Origin: Panaeolus papilionaceus | Lineage: Eukaryota > Basidiomycota > Agaricomycetes > Agaricales | DNA length: 64,000 nucleotides | Assembly (NCBI GenBank): GCA_015501605.1 | Contig: JADNRZ010000011.1 | Coordinates: 186,001-250,000 of the forward strand | Reading direction: 5' to 3' | Shown here: one piece after another, positions 10,420-21,825 of the stretch | Numbering within the stretch: the first letter of the stretch is position 1 | Layout of the letters: every line of letters begins with the position of its first letter | Notes under the pieces: generated by a model | Told to the model about the DNA's origin: nothing | Database searches by the model: none | What the model saw: the letters and a program-made list of their open reading frames with translations, nothing else | Position numbers and translations under genes: made by a program

Positions 10420-12777
10420 CTAACCCCGGGCAACGACAATCTCTTCTTCATCTTCTTCTTGCTCCTCTTGTTTTTGAACCTGCTCCTCAGCATCCTCATC
10501 AACACACTCCACAACCACACCCTCAAATCCGCGGCCATCCGCACCCGCACTAGCAACGACGGCACCCAGCCCGCTCGTCTTCCTCTTCTTCTTGCCCTGG
10601 GCATCTCGCTCATAGTCATCCTTGGAGCTGCGACGGCCGCGTTGGCCCGTATAACGATGACGCATGGTAAGGAGCGCAATCATGTTGGTCTGCGGCATGA
10701 TGAATGGGGCAGACGCAGAGGGCTTGGGTGGCGGGGATGGGGGCGGGGGCGTAGTAGGCAGAGGCGCAGAGGCGGGGGCAGCAGGCGTCTCAGCAGGGGC
10801 CGAGTCACCGTTCTCGTCCTCGTCGTCCTCTTGGAGCAAATCATAAGTAACCGATCCTCCATCATCCTCTTCAGACTCCTCCTCGACGACGACCTCCTCA
10901 GGTGCACCAACAACATCCCCTTCATCGCTGAACCTAACCTCCAAATCGCGCTCGCTCACACCCTGAGCCTTCAAGAAATTCCTCAGCCTAATCGACAGAA
11001 TCGCATCCTGGACCTCAAATTCAGGCTTAAACTTCGCAGTGTGCCTCTTCTCGTCCTTGTAGTGATAAGGCTCCGGAGAAGGGGAGGCAGCAACGAGAGT
11101 CGGGGTCGACGACCGCGACGAGTTGCGTGTAGGCGGGGGCGTAGCAGGGACTAAAATCCTCTCCTCTTCATCCTCATCCAACACACTCTCGCATCCCACC
11201 TTCCCCATCTCAACCTCAACGTCCTCACCATCCACATCCTCCTCCACAATCGGGAACCTCCACTGCCCCTCCAGCTTCTTCCTTGCGATCCTCGCAGCCT
11301 CCTCGAGCCTCTCCGCAGCTTTGGCAGCTTCATATGCGCGGTGGCGCTTTTCCAACCCCACAGTGAGGGTGCGGTACAGGTGCAACAGGATGCGCACGTC
11401 TGATGAGGAGACGCGGCGGCGCGGGGGTGGCGAGGTGCTAGAGCTCGACTTGGGGGTGGTCGACGATGCGGACTTGGACTTGGATTGGGACTTGGAGAGC
11501 TGTGCGACGAGGGAAGGCTTCAAGAGCGACAAGTCAACGTACGACTTGGCCCGGATGGGCTGAGGCTGGTGCAACGTCGGCTTCAAGCCGTCACCCTCCT
11601 GGACCTGTGCTTCACCGGCAGCGGCAGCAGCAGCAGCAGCGACCGCAGCGGCTCCGGCTTCATACGGGGGTGGCTCAGGGGAGTAAGGTGGCGGCGACGA
11701 AGACTCGCCCCGGGCATTGGTAGTCGTGACACTGCTCACAGCGAGCCTCTCCGCCTCCCTCTCCTTGACCTTGGGCGAGTCCTCATCCAGAATATGGTCC
11801 CCAAGAGCCGTAGCGACCTTCCTCCTGGGCATAGGAACAGGAATGGGGATGGACTTGCCAGTGCGGCTGCTGACCCTAGCCTTGGACGCAATGGGTACGC
11901 CGTGGAGCGAGACGCTGGATTTTCTGGACCTCCTCGCTGGTGGAGCGGCGTCTGCTGGCTTGCTGGTGGCGGGTGTGGAGCCAGTGCGGGTAGCGAGAGG
12001 AGCCACACGGATGGACATGGCTGGGCGTTGCATGGTCATGACAGACGAGGGAGGGAGGGTGGTGGTGCGTAGGAGGATGTGGGCTGCTGGGCTTGAGCCC
12101 GCTGTGGCAGCGTTGGTGCTGGCAGTTGATGGCGTAGTAGCACGAGTGGCGGTGGTAGCGTTGACAATAGAAGTAGAAGTAGAAGTCGGGAATGGGATTT
12201 GATTGATTGATGATGATCCGGTAGCACGAGAAGGGAGCGATGAAGATGAGGGAACTGAACGAGATTTTCCACCAGACGTCGATGATTTGAGCGCAGCAGT
12301 GAATTCAGGTACAACCTGCTCTTGCTCCTCTGTCGTCATTTCGTCCACTCCAACTCCGACTCCGTTCTCCATTCCACCAGTTCGGATCTGCTCGATCATG
12401 ACGTCCACGTGCAAATCACCACCATCATCGACGCGAGGCAAACGCGTGTCCGACAGCGCAGCAACGGCACCTTCACCCATCATCATAGCAGTCGCAGTCG
12501 CAGCAACACCCGACGAGGCCGACGAAGAGCCTGGGACGTATACGTGCGTGAGGCTGAGCGTACACGTCGCGCGGGATTTACGGATCTGAGCGTCAAGTGG
12601 GTTCGGGGAAGAATCGCGTGAGCTGACCCTAGAACTGGAGCTAGAACTGGAACGGCGAGATGAGGTGGATGAAGACCTGGAAGAACGACGACCACTGCTA
12701 GACGAGCGGCCAGCTCCAAAAGATGGGGGGGAGCTGATGTCGGCGGTGGTGTAGGTTGCAGGATAAGTGCAGGCCAT
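10420..12777 (-). CDS. Intrinsically disordered protein with two PPxY motifs
   Basis: A single uninterrupted frame of 785 aa. The N-terminal 60 residues are Ser/Arg-rich. Residues 362-372 hold two overlapping-spaced PPPY motifs (SPPPYSPEPPPYEAG), followed by a poly-Ala tract. A charged helix lies near 455-520 (HLYRTLTVGLEKRHRAYEAA), then an acidic C-terminal third with Pro runs, ending EEDEEEIVVARG. PPxY motifs are ligands of WW domains, for example in Rsp5/Nedd4-type ubiquitin ligases, so an adaptor role is possible; this is inference. RRSRKSS near 282 is a basophilic kinase-type site. No catalytic domain is visible. The high GC and many antisense open frames are caused by the biased composition. 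Confidence 0.72.
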   Translation of the reverse strand: MACTYPATYTTADISSPPSFGAGRSSSSGRRSSRSSSTSSRRSSSSSSSRVSSRDSSPNPLDAQIRKSRATCTLSLTHVYVPGSSSASSGVAATATAMMMGEGAVAALSDTRLPRVDDGGDLHVDVMIEQIRTGGMENGVGVGVDEMTTEEQEQVVPEFTAALKSSTSGGKSRSVPSSSSLPSRATGSSSINQIPFPTSTSTSIVNATTATRATTPSTASTNAATAGSSPAAHILLRTTTLPPSSVMTMQRPAMSIRVAPLATRTGSTPATSKPADAAPPARRSRKSSVSLHGVPIASKARVSSRTGKSIPIPVPMPRRKVATALGDHILDEDSPKVKEREAERLAVSSVTTTNARGESSSPPPYSPEPPPYEAGAAAVAAAAAAAAGEAQVQEGDGLKPTLHQPQPIRAKSYVDLSLLKPSLVAQLSKSQSKSKSASSTTPKSSSSTSPPPRRRVSSSDVRILLHLYRTLTVGLEKRHRAYEAAKAAERLEEAARIARKKLEGQWRFPIVEEDVDGEDVEVEMGKVGCESVLDEDEEERILVPATPPPTRNSSRSSTPTLVAASPSPEPYHYKDEKRHTAKFKPEFEVQDAILSIRLRNFLKAQGVSERDLEVRFSDEGDVVGAPEEVVVEEESEEDDGGSVTYDLLQEDDEDENGDSAPAETPAAPASAPLPTTPPPPSPPPKPSASAPFIMPQTNMIALLTMRHRYTGQRGRRSSKDDYERDAQGKKKRKTSGLGAVVASAGADGRGFEGVVVECVDEDAEEQVQKQEEQEEDEEEIVVARG

Positions 12778-14605
12778 TTCGGGTCGATTTAATATGATAC
12801 GAGGTCGTGTAGCAGGGTAGATAAAAAGAACAGGGATTTAGAATTCGGCTGGGGATGAAATGTGAAGGTAGGCAGGCTCCAAATCCGGATCTTCTAGATA
12901 CGAGGGAGATATGATGTTGACGCCCGGCGTGCTGAAGGTGTTATGAATTCGTGAAGGGGTTTTCGTGACAAAGCAAAGCAAAGCGGTGTAGGTAGAGGCG
13001 TAAAGACAGCGTAGATTTTTGCAGACTTTGATGGGTGAATACGAGTAAAGTCTGGTTTAGACTAATCGTAAGGGCGTAAGGTGCAGGTAAATCGTGAAAG
13101 GGGTCGTCTAATCTGTTTCCATATTCAAAGAATAAATAAAATTAAAATAAAACAAGGCGGACGACAATCAAGTTCGTTAGCTCGTATACGTGGACCGACG
13201 GAACATAAATGCGGAAACTAACATGTAAAGCTCAGGCGAAATTAGATGTAAAGCGAGTCGGAAATAGGGAACAGGTATAGGAAAGGAATAGGCTGGACAG
13301 AGGACAGAACACAACCTCTACCACAACCCGAGCGGGATGGGTGATGGGGGGGAAGGAAAAGGGGGGATAGGAAAAGGAAAGAGGGGAAAAGGGAAAAGGT
13401 AAACTCAACAGGGCTCGGAGGAAATAGTCCTTTCCTCCCGGGTCCCATCACGGTCATCAACGCACACACAAGGGTCTGAGCTGGTGTACATAATACAAAA
13501 AAACACGACCACGAGGCGCGACGCGTGTTGATCCCACTATCCCACTATGCGATACGCTACCGCGTATGGTTTATCTATCCCCCTCCCCAATCAAGCCTGC
13601 CCAAATTGACACCCAGAAACAGCCCAGCATCATCGGACCGGATGTCGATGTCAATATTTCAATGAGGGTGGAGGGCGTGGTGGCACTGCTTAGGGTCATG
13701 CTTGCCTTTTTGAACCGCTCTCTCGATGGGTATTCGATTGTGTTTTATATTCATGCAGTCTTTGAATTCGATCAGCTGTCTATACTGTCTGCCACTGTGC
13801 CACTGAGATCGGTTAAATGGCCGCCATCAACGCCCCAAGGCCATTGGTTTGCCATCGCTTGAGGATTCGGACAATGAAGGCTTGGGCTTGGACTGAAAAG
13901 GAATTCAAGGGTCGTTCGAGGTAGATTGTCAACCACACGTCAAAGCTCGGAATCGAAGGTGGTACACCCATATGACTATGTATGAGGAGGAGGGTCTAGG
14001 CGGGCTTCAATAGAGGGTAAATTTCCACTTTCACTTTTCGGGTGCAGAAACTACAGTGGAGTGCTTTTATTCTGGATTCAGATGATCGGTGAGAGTATTT
14101 TTTTAGATTCCGAGAATGGGCTGACGGGTGAGTGAGCTAGTCCAATCGCAAAGCCTACTGGGCGTTCAGGCTAACTCACAATCCAATGTACAGCTAGCTC
14201 GACGCCGCATTTGTATAAAGCGTCTCATTGCATATCTATCGGTGAACGGTAGATTGATAAACGACCCTCATCGCTAATGTACCAATTATAGTGCATTCAC
14301 TGTACCTATTACCACCTTGACTTAAAATTAAATTGGCGGTGAAAGCATGTCATCTCAACGAAAGGTAAATAAAAACCGAAGTCACGCTTACGCCCACATG
14401 TCTGTGAAAGCCTCTTCAAATTTCTCACTCTCACTCTCTCGAAGAGGGTGAACCGAGGTGTCCTGGGTATCATGGACAGCGATTGCCCTTACGCGATTCT
14501 TAAATAACTTGATGTAAATTGGACGATAACATTGGGGCTCACCACCTGCCATTCAGTGAAGCAGTAGAAGGAACCGACCAACGATAACAAGTAACATCTT
14601 ATCAA

Positions 14606-14874
14606 CTTAGATACTGCACCGCAGTACATTATATTATTATATGATATGATACTCCACGTCCAAAATACATATGAAAGCGATGGGAACACCTCTACTTCCA
14701 TGCAGGGTGTGTTCAGGTTCTGGGGTTTCATACTCCCATATTCTGAATCATCACACCAAACGCCTCAATGTCAGATGAAACGTCCCACTTAGTATTAATA
14801 TTAACTGCAACTGCAATTTCAAGGGCCGCTATTGTATTGTATTGCCTGGCCATATCTAATCCGAGGCGCTGATG
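14606..14874 (-). repeat. Decayed direct repeat, copy 1 (coding-like remnant)
   Basis: Shares long blocks with 15199-15424, e.g. GATACTGCACYGCAGTACAT and TTCAAGGGCCGCTATT. Read on the minus strand it gives RLGLDMARQYNTIAALEIAV and then FGV and NMG. The second copy gives a similar peptide, so the pair probably descends from a protein-coding exon. The family is not recognised. Confidence 0.6.
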
Positions 14875-15198
14875 TGCGTGTAAGATCTTTGGAGAGACGT
14901 TGGTGAAAAGTAAGTGAGTGTGATGGCGCAAGAGGCCCGGGGACTGGTATACGAAATACTAGAAGCTATAGACAATTAAAAAAAGTGAAATACCCAAAAT
15001 TTGTGAGGGGCAAGATAAGATGAAGGAGTAGATATGCGGCCCTGGTCCAAATAGGGACACTAAGCGCGACGCGCACTACGCGTGACCGGCGCGAATAAAA
15101 ATAAGGAGAAAATGACGGGATATGGGCAATGGCTCATCACGGAAGAACTGTATGTAGAAAGGAGAAACCGATAAACGACCCCCGAGAAAGTGTTATTA

Positions 15199-15424
15199 GT
15201 TTCGATACTGCACTGCAGTACATTATATGATACGATACAGCACGTCCAAAACATGAAAGCGATGGGAACAGTGCCAAGTTGGTCTCTGGGTTTCATAGGC
15301 CCATATTTATCACCCCAAACACCTAAATGAAACGGTCCCACTGGATATTAAATTTAACTGCAACGTCGAATTCAAGGGCCGCTATTTTATTATATTTCCT
15401 GGCTTTCTCGAACCCGAGGCGCCT
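15199..15424 (-). repeat. Decayed direct repeat, copy 2 (coding-like remnant)
   Basis: Second copy of the 14606-14874 element. The minus-strand translation RLGFEKARKYNKIAALEFDV parallels copy 1, but a stop follows shortly after WDRFI. Insertions and deletions separate the copies, so the duplication is old. Confidence 0.6.
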
Positions 15425-16445
15425 TGGCTGTTTATTTATCCTTCACCAATCTCGGTGCTCAATTGTCAGCGTCCAGAGTTGTATGTACTGCCACTATCAG
15501 CGACAATCACATACAGGAATAAGTAATTCCTCACCGCCAGATTCCCGGATCGTCTTGCTTAAGCTTCACGTTATCATATCCTTATCCTTATCCTTGACCT
15601 TGACCTTATCCTGATGTGTAAATTCATAAACAAGGCAAGTAAGCATTGTGTTCACTATTCGTTATCCAGCCAGCCCTGAGTTATCTCTTCTTCATGATTT
15701 ATTCTTCCTTTATTCTTCTTTTCTTTGCTTTCTTATTGTCTTGCATTGTACTAGTACTGCTTTGTATTCGAGATTAGTCCCTACACAATCCAATCAGAAC
15801 TAAACCCTGCACCCTGCACCCTTGACCCCACTTCCCTTACCTCACCCAACCCTTGTACATATTCGACCTTGAACGTTCATATACATATCCGTAACCCCGC
15901 TCCCGCAGTCGTACTCAGTCTCGTCGATTAAGTAACTCAAACCCCTCGATCGGTGTCTGAGTCTAAGCAGCGGAGGGAGCCGAGGTGAAGACAGTGAAGT
16001 GAAATGAATGAGTGGCTTCATCTTCGGACCTCGGGGTTAAGTATATCTTTGTATTTCCTTACTTACTTTCGGGCGGTTTTCGGTGTTAACTTGGAGGCGA
16101 GGTTAAGTTCACGGTGAATCTACATCGTTATCTAAACGAAATAATATGTTGATAGACAGTACACGGGTAATGTAACGACACGATCGGACTGGAACCTGTG
16201 GCTTATCTAGAGCTACGGAAAAGGAAAAAAATGTAAGGAAATTGTGACGACGTGTAAGAACGCGAAATGAGTCATAAAAAAACATTTAGAAAGGCGGAGG
16301 GGAGATATTGGATGAAGAATGGGAGAGATCTAGGTCCAAATATGACCGACCCTAATGCAGATATCTAGAAACCAAGAGCGCTCAATGTGTGAGCGAAGCG
16401 CTCGGTGTGATGTATTCGACACGCGAAAATTGATTCATTCAATCA

Positions 16446-18556
16446 CTAAGAATACACCTTGTCTGGAAAAATGGCATACCATGCTCGATTAAGTAGCGCA
16501 TTCAGTCGTCCGTTAAGCCCAATATGCAACTCCTTCATTTCGTCCTTCACCTTCGTCAACTTGTCCATCAATTTCCCATATTCTTCGTCCTCGGAAAACT
16601 CGTATCCGGCACCCAAGCGCACCTTCTCTAAAATCTTCTGGTGCTCCTCCAATAACTCCCCAAGCTTCCCGTATAACGATTGGCCCGCCGTCGTCTCTTT
16701 CAACCTCTGGTGCTGCTTCACGAGTTCTACCTGAAGCTGGAGCGCCTGCTGCTGATGCCAGCCGGACCGGAAGCTTTTCAAAATGTCCAAGGCCGACTTG
16801 TTCGAATTTTCGAACCGCCTGACGTCGGCGCCACTATTCACCATCTTACCCCAATACTTCGGATTCGTCTTCAGCTCCTCTTCACGTTTTCGCCCCTCCC
16901 CTCTGGTATCACTGTCCCACATGGTGGTTACGAACTTCACATTTTTGGATGCAAGACCTTTTCCAACGAGTCCTTTGAATACCTCGATGTTTGACACAGC
17001 GCTTCCAGACATCCGATTATCGGTAATGCGATGGAGGTAGATAATACCATCCAGGAGGATTTTCTGTCTGAACCTGCACAATGAGAAAACAAAGTGTTAT
17101 CGTGTGATGACTGTATTACGAATGAATATATACATACGTTGTCTCGAGCCAACGAGCAATCGTCCTCAGGATATCCAAGTCCGAACGGTAGGTATCGTCG
17201 AACCCCGGCGTGTCCACCAAGATGAGCTTCTGTCCATGAATGTGGACTTTGAAAGCCTTGATCTCTTTCGTCTGCGAGTCGAGGGAATCATCGAGCATGG
17301 TGTCATCATCTGGGGCATTTCGAGCTTTTGCGATGAACTGAGGGGCTTCCATCAGGGAGAATATATCAGAAATAAGCATCCAGACTCACATTACTCTTCC
17401 CAGCTCCCGTCACGCCCATAATGCTATCCGGAGATACAAATCCATCAGGGCATTACCACGAAACAGAATGATTGGCAACTCACACAACAATCTTCCAATC
17501 TTGAGCTGTCAGGAGCTCTTCGTCGCCACACTCCTCAGACAAAACTGTCCAAGGACGCTCTTCCCTCGTCAACAGATGGTCCAAAATACTCTTAGCCCCT
17601 GCCTGGTCTCCCAAATGAAACCTCCGAAATTCGAGCTCGCCGTCCCGCACCTCTTTACCCCAGCCATCATCCGACGTCATCAGTTCATTTTCGACGTCCA
17701 GCTCTTGTCGATCGTCACAGGCATTGGACAACCAATGAGACGTTACACAGACGATGTGCGAGGATAGCATGGGATCGTCCTTGCATGCATCCTTTATTTC
17801 GTTGAAATCGCGATGCAGCTCCCCCGCTATGCGGGCATCGATGACTTTGTGAATGAATATTATTCCGATGACGTTATAGCGCTGATATAACCTAGTGAAA
17901 CTGAATTAGTTTGACACCTCAGAAAATGTTCTTGTGAAAAGCGCACGTATGAAACTGCGCGCTCCTTGTTTCCGGGACTTCAATAAAGCATACGTTTCCG
18001 CGCCGGGTAGGTACTCTGACGACGACATAATCGGAAGAGGAAGTCAGGTCGGAGTGGTTGATGGCGATGATTTCCTCCTAGAAGTTGGATTCAGAAGTGT
18101 GATTAATGTGAAATGTGCCCATAAAAAATCAAACGAAGTCAGTCACATAGGGGTTCCACCTGAATATAAAAATGTACCCACCCCCGCTGCAGCTATGTAA
18201 TTGATAATCTATATCGGTTATTATTGACGGCTGTATAAATATTATGATATAGTGATCACGAACACTTGATTTTCCTCCACCAGTCGCCCCCATCACCCAA
18301 TTCAGACGGAAATCTGGATTAGCGACGTCAATAGGCAGGTCTCGGCGAGACGCGTCACTTACAAAATTACCAAATCCGACAGTAAACGGACATCCTTGAT
18401 GTTAATAACCAAGTGGGATGATGGAGCATGAAGCTCCGTAGATCGTTCGGTACTGTTGAGGCTGGGAAGGTGGAGGTTAGATTGAGATTTGACGTCCTTC
18501 AGCCCTTGGATGTTTTTGCGAACATAGTTGAAACGAGCTTTCAGTCCTGAAACCAT
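16446..18556 (-). CDS. Tandem pseudo-G plus G-domain protein, copy 1 (intron-1 acceptor lost)
   Basis: Exons: 18363-18556, 18264-18297, 18182-18208, 17947-18077, 17484-17891, 17390-17423, 17138-17337, 16446-17073 (551 aa if intron 1 is removed). Domain 1 has Walker A VMGATGGGKS, but the G3 position reads FIEVPE and the G4 position VTSHW; the family block is FIHKVIDARIAG. Domain 2 has Walker A IMGVTGAGKSN, G3 DTPGFDD, block YLHRITDNRM and G4 TTMWD, all intact, then a helical C-terminus. Compared with its neighbour at 19077-21206, intron 1 ends TTG instead of AAG before GGTGATGG. The nearest real AG gives a frameshift and retention gives a stop. The gene may thus be inactive at its 5' end, use a rare acceptor, or start inside. 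Confidence 0.68.
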
Positions 18557-19076
18557 TGCGAGGTAAGATGGGGAGATTGAGTTTCTATGTTTTTATCGAT
18601 GGGAAATAGCGGGCCTTTATATATCCGGCGCCTAGGGTCTCTGTGGAATGTGACTTGTGACTCATTGTGAACGAACCACCCTGGCGTACTCCTCGAATAG
18701 GAACACAAAATGATACACTCAGTCCACGTTGAAGAATTTCAACAATGAGATCTTTATCGATGGGCCACATAATTCTGTTCCGGATTTCAAGTTGGAATCA
18801 AAGCTATGAAGTGTGTGCTGATCGATATCTCTACCATCAGGTCAATAACGTGTGTTTCATTTATCGCTCTAAATTAGGGCACATAGGATGCCTCTTATCG
18901 TATCCTTCAATCAATCTCATCATTTAGCGCTCTTATAGCTGTCGACTGCTGGCAGACGACGTGTGGAACACAGCTGCGAATCTGAAACTACCAAAGCGAG
19001 AGCGGGATTGGAACCAAAAAAAAGCACTGTTCATGATAATGAAAGGACAAAAGGACATTATTCGTTCTTTATTCTA
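18557..19076. other. Upstream region of tandem copy 1
   Basis: Resembles the upstream region of copy 2 near 21420-21560 (shared ATCGATG...CCACATAAT, TGATCGATATCTCTA and GTTTCAT blocks). The tandem duplication therefore included promoter DNA. No coding exon is seen. Confidence 0.55.
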
Positions 19077-21206
19077 TCATTTCCATCTGGCGAACAATGC
19101 ATGCAGACGTCCACCAAACCCAAGATGCAACTCCTTCATACTTCCCCTCACCTTCGCCAATTCTTCCATCAATGCCCTATACTCTGGGTCCTCAGAGAAC
19201 TGGTAATCGGAATCGCGACGTTTCTCCATTAAAAGCTGCTGATGCTGCGTTAGCAGCTCGCCTAGTTTTTCATACAGCATTTGACCCGCTTTGGTCTCGT
19301 TCAAGCGCCGGTGCTGCTTCACAAGTTCTACCTGGAGCTGAAGTGCCTGCTGAGTGTGCCAACCGGTCCGGAAGCTCCTCAAAATATCCTTCGCCGACTC
19401 GTGTGAATTCAGGAAGCGCACCACGCTCGCGCCGTCGTTCACCATTGTACCCCAGTACTCAGGATTCTTCTTCAGCTCATTCTCGCGAGTCTCCCCTTCT
19501 CTCTTGGTATCGTGTTCCCACATGGTAGTTACAAACTTCACGTTTCGCGATACCAGACCCTTTCCAACGAGCCCTTGAAAAATTTTGATGTTGGAGACTG
19601 CGCTTCCGGACATGCGATTATCGGTGATGCGATGAAAGTAAAGGACACCATCCAGGAGGACTTTCCTTCTGAACCTGGTTGAACGCGCAGTGAATACATT
19701 GAAATAATTGTGTGCATATTTGTCAATACATACGTCGTCTCGAGCCAATTTGCAATTACCCTTAGTATAGCCAAATCCGAGCGGTGACTGTCGTCGAACC
19801 CAGGCGTATCGACGAGGATCAGTTTATGACCGTTTATGTGGATTTTGTAAGCTTGAATGTCGCTTGTTTGTGAATCAAGGGATCCAATGTCAATAAGATC
19901 GTTCTGCAGAGTATTTCGAGCCTTCGCGATGAACTAGAATAAACAAACCCATGAGTGAGAGAAATTACAAACATTTAATCATCCTTGTGCAACTTGAGGT
20001 GTCCAAAACTCACATTGCTCTTTCCCGCTCCTGTCATACCCATTGTCCTATATAACAGGTATAAATTTCTCAGTGCTTAGAAATGGAGCGTAGCAGAGAT
20101 CTTCACTCACACGACAATCTTCCAATCCAGAGCTGTCCATAGCTCTGCGTCGTCACATTCCATTGAAAGTACCTCCGAAGGGCGCTCCAATCTGGAAAAA
20201 AGGTGGTCCAAAATACTCCTAACCTCATCCGGGTTACTCAAGTGGAACCTCCTAAACTCGAGGTCACCCTCTCGCACCTCTCTACCCCAGCCATCATCAG
20301 ATTCTTTCAACAGTTTCTCAACGTCCAGCTCTTGTTGATCATCGCAGGCATCAGACGACCAGTGAGAGGTTGCACAAACAATATGCGAAGAGAGGAATGG
20401 ATCATCTCTACAGACTCGCTTCACTTCTTCGAGATCTCGGAACAGCTCCCCAGCGATGCGGGTATCGATCACCTTGTGAATGAATATGATGCCAATGACG
20501 TTGTATCGCTGATATAGACTGTCGATGTGTGATTAGCCTATGTACGAAAGGAGGTCGTCTAAGGAACTCACGCAGGAAATTGTGTCTCTTTCATCTCTGG
20601 AACTTCAATAAAACATACGTTCCCGCGCGGTGTAGATATCCTGACAATGCTATAGTCGAACGAAGGGTCTAGGCCATGGTTAATGGGAATGAGTTCTTTC
20701 TACTCGCCCGGATTCATATTTAAAACGCAACTGTGAAAACCCACGTAAAAGTAAAAGCAAAGTGAACGTACCCCTTCGCCAGCAATGATATTGATGATCT
20801 ACACGTGAAGTTACACCGGGAGATTTGACGAATATAAATAGGGGGGAGTATTAGGGAAACGCAACAACATACGGTTGATTTTCCACCACCAGTTGCTCCC
20901 ATCACCCTTAGGATTTTAATGAGAGCGTGTTAGAATTATTCATGAGTCCCAGACTAGTGGCAAAACCTACAAAACCACGAGATCTGACAGGAGCTGGACA
21001 TCCTTGATGTCAATCACGCATGTTTCGAGTTTGGATGCGGCTTCAAAAGATAATGGACCAATGCGGCCAAATGGTTCTGATGGAGTCAGGCTGGGGGACA
21101 ACAACGGATGAGAGTCAGATCGGGGGTTTATGTGGTCCCAGAATAATAAGCTCGATTTGCGAATATTTTTTTTGAGTCCAGACTTGAAACCTTGTCCTGA
21201 AGCCAT
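19077..21206 (-). CDS. Tandem pseudo-G plus G-domain protein, copy 2 (intact)
   Basis: Exons: 20971-21206, 20873-20906, 20772-20798, 20572-20699, 20111-20518, 20014-20047, 19734-19933, 19077-19674; total 554 aa, in frame throughout. Domain 1: Walker A VMGATGGGKST, then IINIIAGEG. The G3 site is replaced by FIEVPEMKE, so the Asp and Gly of DxxG are both lost. The family block is FIHKVIDTRIAG and the G4 site reads CATSHW. Domain 2: Walker A MGMTGAGKSN, G3 DTPGFDD, block YFHRITDNRM, G4 TTMWE, then a glutamine- and leucine-rich helical tail. Each domain's P-loop sits in its own 34-nt exon, which supports duplication of one G-domain gene. Domain 1 can probably hold phosphate through Walker A but should hydrolyse poorly or not at all; this is inference from the missing G3. 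Confidence 0.82.
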
Positions 21207-21825
21207 TGCGAATTATGGTGGTAAGATGTGAGTATGTAACAATTTCCGAGCAAGGGTTCAGCTTTTTTACACGGTCTGCGAATGGGTTGTCTGAGAAAAT
21301 GTTGCGGCATGTGATGGGACAAACACTCGAATAAGAAGTGAAAATGGACCTACCCTCAGACCTTCAGTAAAAAATTCTCAACTCTGACAGTCGTTGCCTT
21401 CACCCTGTCTTGGATTTATATCGATGAACCACATAATCCTGATCCGAGTGTTATGATGTATCCCGGTATTGATCGATATCTCTAGCATGAGGGTGCTAGG
21501 GGCGTTTCATAGATCGCTGGGAAACTGGGGTACGTAATACACCTCATGTTGTTCTCCTCGTTTCAAGCTTCGCCCTTGAAGCAGACATGTTTCTGCATTG
21601 GGTGCGACACAGTGAACGATGGCCTCAACTGACTGCAGTCACTCAAACAACGCATGAGGACATGAGGGATGGCTCGTGCGATTACCCCAATCGATGACTT
21701 TACATATATCATGCACCTCCCACCCGAACGGCTGGCGTGCGCTATTTCCTCCTCCTTGTCAAACACCCTCACCCTCGAATTATTCACTTGCTTATTACTT
21801 GTTTATTTTACTTCTTTCTACAACA
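21207..21825. other. Divergent intergenic region
   Basis: Shared upstream region of the minus-strand tandem GTPase and the plus-strand GTPase at 21826. Part of it (near 21420-21560) is a duplicate of the DNA near 18750-18880. No gene is seen. Confidence 0.5.

Larger units (their letters stand above)
12778..16445. other. Long intergenic region with decayed repeats
   Basis: Contains the upstream flank of the PPxY gene and no supported intact gene. Two diverged direct repeats (14606-14874 and 15199-15424) are listed separately. A pyrimidine-rich CCTTAT/CCTTGAC tract lies near 15580-15610. Remaining open frames are short and unsupported. Confidence 0.5.

Noticed and set aside
10396..12621. Long plus-strand frames opposite the PPxY gene
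   Set aside because: They are antisense shadows created by the high-GC Ser/Ala/Pro codon content of the minus-strand gene.
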